DNA from: G963665005 sp963665005
GTDB lineage: Bacteria > Bacillota > Clostridia > Christensenellales > SZUA-584
Assembly: GCA_963665005.2 (NCBI GenBank)
Contig: CAXXTQ010000001.1
Coordinates: 1,798,001 to 1,862,000, forward strand
Reading direction: 5' to 3'
DNA length: 64,000 nt
Part shown: piece after piece, positions 59,641-64,000 of the stretch
Position numbering within the stretch: position 1 is the stretch's first letter
Layout of the letters: every line of letters starts with the position of its first letter
The notes under the pieces: model-generated
The model's database searches: none
The model's input: the letters and a program-made list of their open reading frames with translations, nothing else
What the model was told of the DNA's origin: nothing
Position numbers and translations under genes: made by a program

Positions 59641-60376
59641 AGTTGTTACTGCGATACTCGTTCTTGTTGCTTTGCTCGTTTTTGCCGGATGCTCAATTAA
59701 TCCGAACGATACCGCGCCGCAAAAGATTACTGTGGATGTAGGCGACAATCTAAACAGCGCGAATAAGCTGACGGTAAACGCGGCAGGAAATATTGAGGTA
59801 ATGCCCGATGTGGCGTATGTTACGGTGGGAGTAGTTACACAAAATAAAGACGTCAAAGCTGCGCAAAACGAAAACGCAGATCTTATGAATACTATTTTCG
59901 ACGCGCTTAAAGCAAAGGGTTTGACGGAAGACGATATGCGCACAACGCAGTATAACGTTTATCCTATTCGTGATTATTCGGATAATGACGGAGAAATTTC
60001 TGTGTATGAAGTCACTAATATGGTACAGCTGACGATAAAAGACATAGATAATGTCGGAGAGTATATTGATATTGCATCAGAGAACGGCGCGAACACGGCG
60101 TATCCGGTTAGCTTTTCTCTACTGGATAAAGAAGAATATTATAACGAAGCACTGACCGATGCCGTGCAAAAAGCGAAAGCAAAGGCGCAGGCTATTGCTG
60201 CTGCCGGCGGTTACAGCATTATAGGAACGCTCGAGATAACCGAAGGTTCTTATAGTTATTCAACTACGCGTGAGTATGCTATGGATGACGCTGCTTATGA
60301 CGGCGGCGCTACTCCGATTACCGCGGGAGAGCTTGATGTAACGGCAAATATAACAGTGGTGTACGAAATAGAATAG
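59630..60376 (+). CDS. SIMPL-domain (DUF541) lipoprotein
   Basis: Lipobox VFAGC (Cys near residue 21) after a basic start; then a DUF541/SIMPL domain with LTVNAAGNIEVMPDVAYVTVGVVTQ, GLTEDDMRTTQYNVYPI and AVQKAKAKAQAIAAAGGYSIIGTLEI. 248 aa from ATG at 59630, nine bases after GGGAG; an upstream ATG within the previous gene has no site. Exported, lipid-anchored, function unknown. Forms an operon with the DUF4349 gene. Confidence 0.88.
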   Translation: MRNKVVTAILVLVALLVFAGCSINPNDTAPQKITVDVGDNLNSANKLTVNAAGNIEVMPDVAYVTVGVVTQNKDVKAAQNENADLMNTIFDALKAKGLTEDDMRTTQYNVYPIRDYSDNDGEISVYEVTNMVQLTIKDIDNVGEYIDIASENGANTAYPVSFSLLDKEEYYNEALTDAVQKAKAKAQAIAAAGGYSIIGTLEITEGSYSYSTTREYAMDDAAYDGGATPITAGELDVTANITVVYEIE

Positions 60377-60391
60377 ATTATTTTAATTGAT

Positions 60392-60424
60392 AAGCGGCTG
60401 GCCGGTTGGTCTGCCGCTTTTTTT
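60392..60424 (+). terminator. Terminator after the SIMPL lipoprotein gene
   Basis: AAGCGGC (60392-60398) pairs with GCCGCTT (60413-60419), with further pairing in the loop, and runs into six T. Confidence 0.85.
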
Positions 60425-60440
60425 ATGCAGCTTAATAATC

Positions 60441-60468
60441 TTGTAAAAAACGACAGTTAAGATATAAT
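60441..60468 (+). promoter_or_regulatory. rlmD promoter
   Basis: TTGTAA (60441-60446), a 16-base spacer and perfect TATAAT (60463-60468), 20 bases before the start codon. Confidence 0.6.
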
Positions 60469-60488
60469 AAATAAATACGGGGGAATGT

Positions 60489-61826
60489 ATGCTAAAAAAA
60501 AACGATATCATTGAAATAGATATTAAGGACATATCCATAGAAGGTGCGGGAATAGGCAGGCACGAAGGTCTTGTTGTTTTTGTGCCTAAAGCGCTTCCCG
60601 AAGAAAAGGTAAACGTAAAAATAATTAAGCTAACAAAAAATTATGCGGTTGCGAAGCTTTTGGATATTATTGTCGCATCAAAGGACAGAGCAGAGCCGTT
60701 CTGCGAAGTGTTCGAAAAATGCGGAGGGTGCACTTTACAGCATCTGTCTTACAAAGGGCAGCTTGAATTTAAAAGAAAGCACGTTAAAGATTGTTTTTTA
60801 AGATTGGGCGGTATTGACATAGGTGCTGTAGAAATATTACCTGCAGATAATCTGCGCGATTACAGGAATAAAGCTTCTTTTCCCGTTGCCATGACAGACG
60901 GCAAGTTAAAAGCAGGGTTTTATGCACCACGAAGCCACAGGCTGGTTGCATCAGACTGCCCGATACAAAAACAGGCGGTAAACGATGTCAAAGAAAAAAT
61001 TATAGAATGGGCGCGCTATAACGGTATAAAAGCGTACGACGAGGCAGAGGGCAAAGGGACTCTGCGCCATATCGTTGCACGGCAGGCCTCTAACGGCGAT
61101 TTAATGGCGGGAATAGTCGTCCGCGGGCAAATAGATGAGCAATCTCTTTTAAACGCTCTAAAAGGCGTAAAAGGGCTTAAGTGCGCAGTAGTAAACCATA
61201 ACGAAAAAAATACTAACGTTATACTTGGAGAAAAAAGCCGTGTTATTTACGGAGAAGAATATATTACAGAGTCATATGAGGATCTAAACTTTCGGGTTGG
61301 GTTTTCAAGCTTTCTTCAGATAAACCATGATCAGTCGGAAAAACTTTATAAAACGGCGCTTGAATACGCACAGATTACTAAAAAAGATAGGGTGTTTGAT
61401 TTGTTCTGCGGTATTGGCACAATATCTCTTTTAGCCGCCAAGTGTGCGAAAAAAGTTATAGGTATCGAGTATTCAGAGAATGCTGTAAAGGATGCCAAAA
61501 TAAACGCTGAATTAAACGGCATGGATAATGCAAAGTTTATTGCAGGCGACGCGGGTGAAAAAATCGATGAGGCAGTTTCGCTTTACGGCCGTCCGGATAT
61601 TATAATTCTTGACCCGCCGAGAAAAGGGTGCGATTCTTCTTTGATAGATAAAATTACCGCTGTTTCTCCGCAGAAAATCGTTTATGTTTCCTGTGATCCT
61701 TCGACTCTTGCAAGAGATGTATCTCTATTTTGCGAAAAAGGGTATGAACTGAAAAAAATTAAAGCGGTCGATATGTTTGTGCATACTACACACGTCGAGA
61801 CGGTAGTATTGATGTCAAGGGTTTAG
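60489..61826 (+). CDS. rlmD: 23S rRNA (uracil-C5) methyltransferase, RlmD/RlmCD/TrmA family
   Basis: Makes m5U in 23S rRNA. N-terminal TRAM domain (about 1-60, DIKDISIEGAGIGRHEG), an iron-sulfur-type Cys set ending in CGGCTLQHLSY near 80, methyltransferase motifs FDLFCGIGTISLLAA and PDIIILDPPRKGCD, and the nucleophilic Cys in YVSCDPSTLARD near 407. 445 aa is normal. The exact target uridine cannot be read from sequence. Confidence 0.92.
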   Translation: MLKKNDIIEIDIKDISIEGAGIGRHEGLVVFVPKALPEEKVNVKIIKLTKNYAVAKLLDIIVASKDRAEPFCEVFEKCGGCTLQHLSYKGQLEFKRKHVKDCFLRLGGIDIGAVEILPADNLRDYRNKASFPVAMTDGKLKAGFYAPRSHRLVASDCPIQKQAVNDVKEKIIEWARYNGIKAYDEAEGKGTLRHIVARQASNGDLMAGIVVRGQIDEQSLLNALKGVKGLKCAVVNHNEKNTNVILGEKSRVIYGEEYITESYEDLNFRVGFSSFLQINHDQSEKLYKTALEYAQITKKDRVFDLFCGIGTISLLAAKCAKKVIGIEYSENAVKDAKINAELNGMDNAKFIAGDAGEKIDEAVSLYGRPDIIILDPPRKGCDSSLIDKITAVSPQKIVYVSCDPSTLARDVSLFCEKGYELKKIKAVDMFVHTTHVETVVLMSRV

Positions 61827-61840
61827 AACGGGGTGTCTGG

Positions 61841-61863
61841 AAGGGCTTGATATAAGCCTTTTG
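61841..61863 (+). terminator. Weak terminator after rlmD
   Basis: GGCTT (61844-61848) pairs with AAGCC (61854-61858), then four T and a second T-rich run. The short stem makes it uncertain. Nothing further was recognised up to the next gene. Confidence 0.45.
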
Positions 61864-62053
61864 TGTGTTTTTATGTTTGATATTGGAGAGCGGAAAATGT
61901 GATTTTTTCTTTGAGGGAACATATCAAAACATGGCCTAAACCGGAGTGACAGAACGATTTAGTTCTGCACATTTGAATTTATCGAGTGTTCAGGACTAAA
62001 GTTTATTATGATTTTAGCGGATAGGTAAATCCGAGACTTGGAGAATAACTATT

Positions 62054-63025
62054 ATGATTGATATCGTATTCAGCGAAAGTGCTTGTGGAAGTCTTAAGGT
62101 GGCACAGCACTATGGTGAAGGAAAATATCAAGACGGTTGTATTGGTGTTTTCGTTAGTCACAGTGATGTAAGCAAGCCAACCAAAGGGGAAGTTGAAGCT
62201 GTCAGACGAGAAGCAAAGAAAAAGGAACGCTTGGCGTGGGAGAGTGCTACACCCTTGGGGGGGGAAACAACGGACATCTATGGATTCAATTTGGTGTTAA
62301 GCGTCGGAGATATTTCGGAAAATCAGCCCGATATCAAACGTAAACAGACGTTGGAACACTTATACAGCGTTTATCCGGATGACCAGGGGCGTCAGGCAGC
62401 GGAAGAAATACTTAAGAGAGCAAATGAAAATCTGAAAACAATTTGGAAACGTGTGGCAACGGGAGAAGCCCTTCGAATATGGTATAGCAATCAGCCTGAT
62501 GAAATGTGTGGACTTTATTGGTTCATGAGTCAGTTGAATCAGTGGAAAGTGCAAGATGGACAGGTTTTTGTTGTCAAACTCCCGGAATGGGAAGCTGACA
62601 AAAAAGAAAATATCATACGGAAAAATAGCTGGGGTGAAGTGGCTCCTGAAGAATGGCATCAGTATATTGCCTTACAAAAGCCTGTGTTGCCAGTATTTAT
62701 GCAAAACTGTGCATCTTTTTGGCAAGAGCTTCAAGTAGAGAACGCACCTTTGCGAGCCATGCTGAATGGACAGTTGGTTAGTACTTCAGAAAAACTTTAT
62801 GATGACTTTATCATTCGAGAAATCATAGCAGAAGGCGAAGAATTTCAGGAAGTAATGATTATCGGACGAGTTCTTGGTAAATACCAACTTGGGATTGGTG
62901 ATTCATGGGTTGCATTGCGTATAGAAGAAATGATCCATGACGGAAAACTTGAGTCTGTGACTTCGAGTGACAAAGATATGCCGATCTATCATCGAATATT
63001 GAAAAAGTGTACTCTCAAGTTATGA
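62054..63025 (+). CDS. DUF1835/DUF3658-domain protein
   Basis: Function unknown. The N-terminal half has the DUF1835 pattern IDIVFSESACGSLKVAQ and a GEALRIWYSNQPDEMCGLYW segment. The C-terminal half matches DUF3658 (YDDFIIREIIAEG, then GDSWVALRIEEMI). 323 aa, soluble, no signal. GGAG lies ten bases upstream. Codon and base use differ somewhat from the region to the left, and gene debris and a transposase follow, so recent acquisition is possible. Confidence 0.82.
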   Translation: MIDIVFSESACGSLKVAQHYGEGKYQDGCIGVFVSHSDVSKPTKGEVEAVRREAKKKERLAWESATPLGGETTDIYGFNLVLSVGDISENQPDIKRKQTLEHLYSVYPDDQGRQAAEEILKRANENLKTIWKRVATGEALRIWYSNQPDEMCGLYWFMSQLNQWKVQDGQVFVVKLPEWEADKKENIIRKNSWGEVAPEEWHQYIALQKPVLPVFMQNCASFWQELQVENAPLRAMLNGQLVSTSEKLYDDFIIREIIAEGEEFQEVMIIGRVLGKYQLGIGDSWVALRIEEMIHDGKLESVTSSDKDMPIYHRILKKCTLKL

Positions 63026-63357
63026 GCAGGGTTATCACCCGGTATGATGCTGACCGATTTTATCACAAAAACACCGGATGGCGAAATGTCTGAGTCATCG
63101 CGCATGAGAATTTCAAAACAATATTCAATATATTGACGGATAAACCTGAAACAGTTGCAAAGTTCTTCATACCGAGAATACTCAGCAACACAAAAAACGA
63201 CGCTCAGATCGTTTGGTTGACAAACAGGAAAGCGTCATGGCGTTTTATGACAGCGGGGTTGCGTAAAAACAGGTTTATTTAACCTGCCATGCTGATTTTT
63301 TATATTACAGGCTTTCTTTTTAAATTTATATCAATAAAAAAGTTTCGGTATTATCCC
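63026..63357. other. Intergenic stretch with gene debris
   Basis: No intact gene. A 62-codon frame without a good start runs over 63094-63282 (includes NILTDKPETVAKFFIPRI). A 29-codon ATG frame lies just before it in another phase (begins MLTDFITKTPDGEM). They may be remnants of one disrupted gene. The rest is AT-rich; the left end of the adjacent insertion sequence must lie in or near 63283-63357 but cannot be fixed without its partner end. Confidence 0.4.
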
Positions 63358-63386
63358 TTGACGTACCCAACCTTCTGTGATATAAT
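63358..63386 (+). promoter_or_regulatory. Transposase promoter
   Basis: TTGACG (63358-63363), a 17-base spacer and perfect TATAAT (63381-63386), 25 bases before the transposase ATG. Confidence 0.75.
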
Positions 63387-63411
63387 ATTATCATAGAAAG
63401 AGGTGCTCAAG

Positions 63412-64000
63412 ATGACATTTTTAGAACTAATAAAGAAATTTCCTACAGAAGAATCCGTAATTAAATACTATATAACCATTAGATACCCTGATGGTATACA
63501 CTGTAACCATTGCGGTAATCCTACGGTTTATCAAAAAACTGATCGCAAGAAAGTTTTCAATTGTCCTAATTGTAACAATACATTCTCCCCTTTTACTGGT
63601 ACAATCTTCGAGAAATCATCAACAGACCTTCGCAAGTGGATGTATGCTATTCACCTATTTCTCAACAGTAAGAAGGGCATTAGTGGTCTTCAACTTCAAC
63701 GTGAAATCGGAGTAACCTATAAAACTGCATGGCGTATGCTCCAACAGATTAGACTTGCAATGGGAAATGTCGAACATAAAGATTTCATAGACACCATAGT
63801 TGAAATCGATGAAACCTATATCGGCGGCAAACCACGTAAGAACAACAACCATGATGACGATGATACCCATACTAATAAACGTTGTAGGGGTACTTCCAAA
63901 ACTCCTGTAGTCGGTATCGTAGACCGCCTTAACAAACAAGTATACGCTAAGATTGCAATGCCGAATGATGAAGGTAAGAAACTCACTGCAATACAGCTTA
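63412..64000 (+). mobile_element. IS1595-type (ISXO2-like) transposase, 3' end outside window
   Basis: The frame starts ATG, six bases after AGAGGTG, and stays open to the last base (196 codons seen). N-terminal zinc ribbon: HCNHCGN and NCPNCNNTF. Then the helix-turn-helix segment SGLQLQREIGVTYKTAWRML, and the first catalytic Asp in VEIDETYIGGKPRKN of the ISXO2-like DDE domain, followed by KTPVVGIVDR. The remaining catalytic residues and the right inverted repeat lie beyond the window. Confidence 0.92.

Noticed and set aside
1..64000. CRISPR arrays, prophage, rRNA operon, biosynthetic gene cluster, defence island
   Set aside because: No regularly spaced direct repeats, phage structural genes, rRNA signatures or defence/assembly-line domains were seen on either strand.

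Overview
The window comes from the chromosome of an endospore-forming, low-to-moderate GC Bacillota, most likely class Clostridia. The evidence is the sporulation genes (spoIIAA-spoIIAB-sigF, spoVAA-AE, spoVM, yunB, a bofC-like gene), the Firmicute gene order around priA-prkC-recG, frequent TTG/GTG starts behind strong GGAGG-type ribosome sites, and RFN/ECF vitamin transport. I did not identify genus or species. No rRNA genes, CRISPR array or prophage were seen.

Layout. (1) 1-9.2 kb: 3' part of galU, ahcY and an S-adenosylhomocysteine/methylthioadenosine deaminase, a large lipoprotein, gatCAB and an AIR-synthase-family gene, closed by a terminator. (2) 9.3-28 kb: a long housekeeping block in nearly the Bacillus subtilis order: yicC, remA, gmk, rpoZ, coaBC, priA, def, fmt, rsmB, rlmN, prpC, prkC, rsgA, rpe, thiN, a 53-aa membrane protein, spoVM (only 21 codons), divergent rpmB, asp23, fakA, recG. 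(3) 28-34.7 kb: a 79-bp inverted-repeat element, then hisZGDBHAF-IE behind a strong promoter with an operator-like palindrome. (4) 34.7-35.5 kb: five tRNA genes (Val, Asp, Gly, Cys, Leu). (5) 35.7-42.7 kb: degV, a DUF4829-like membrane protein, then leftward the forespore cluster spoIIAA-spoIIAB-sigF and spoVAA-AB-(35-aa ORF)-AC-AD-AE. Between sigF and spoVAA lies a compact GC-rich stretch that looks like a plus-strand structured RNA and is bounded by 15-bp direct repeats. (6) 42.9-50.6 kb: two convergent class A penicillin-binding proteins, yunB, yebC and a bofC-like gene. (7) 50.6-57.8 kb: FMN riboswitch-ribU, tsaE-tsaB-rimI, a hydrolase-membrane MurF-Ddl cluster, a DUF4870 protein, and bioY with a BirA-like operator. 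(8) 58-61.8 kb: ECF sigma factor, DUF4349 and SIMPL lipoproteins, rlmD. (9) 61.9-64 kb: a more accessory end with a DUF1835/DUF3658 gene, gene debris and a cut-off IS1595-type transposase.

How it fits together. Most of the window is core metabolism: translation fidelity and start (gatCAB, def, fmt, rsmB, rlmN, tRNAs, tsaE/tsaB), replication restart and repair (priA, recG), Ser/Thr phospho-signalling (prpC/prkC), histidine synthesis and wall synthesis. A second theme is sporulation: the spoIIA operon has a good SigH-type promoter and an upstream Spo0A box, and the spoVA genes follow sigF as in Bacillus. The candidates most worth following are the structured RNA beside sigF, the small ORFs in the sporulation operons, the hairpin over the bofC start, and the membrane MurF/atypical Ddl cluster. 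I found no clearly novel defence or biosynthetic system.
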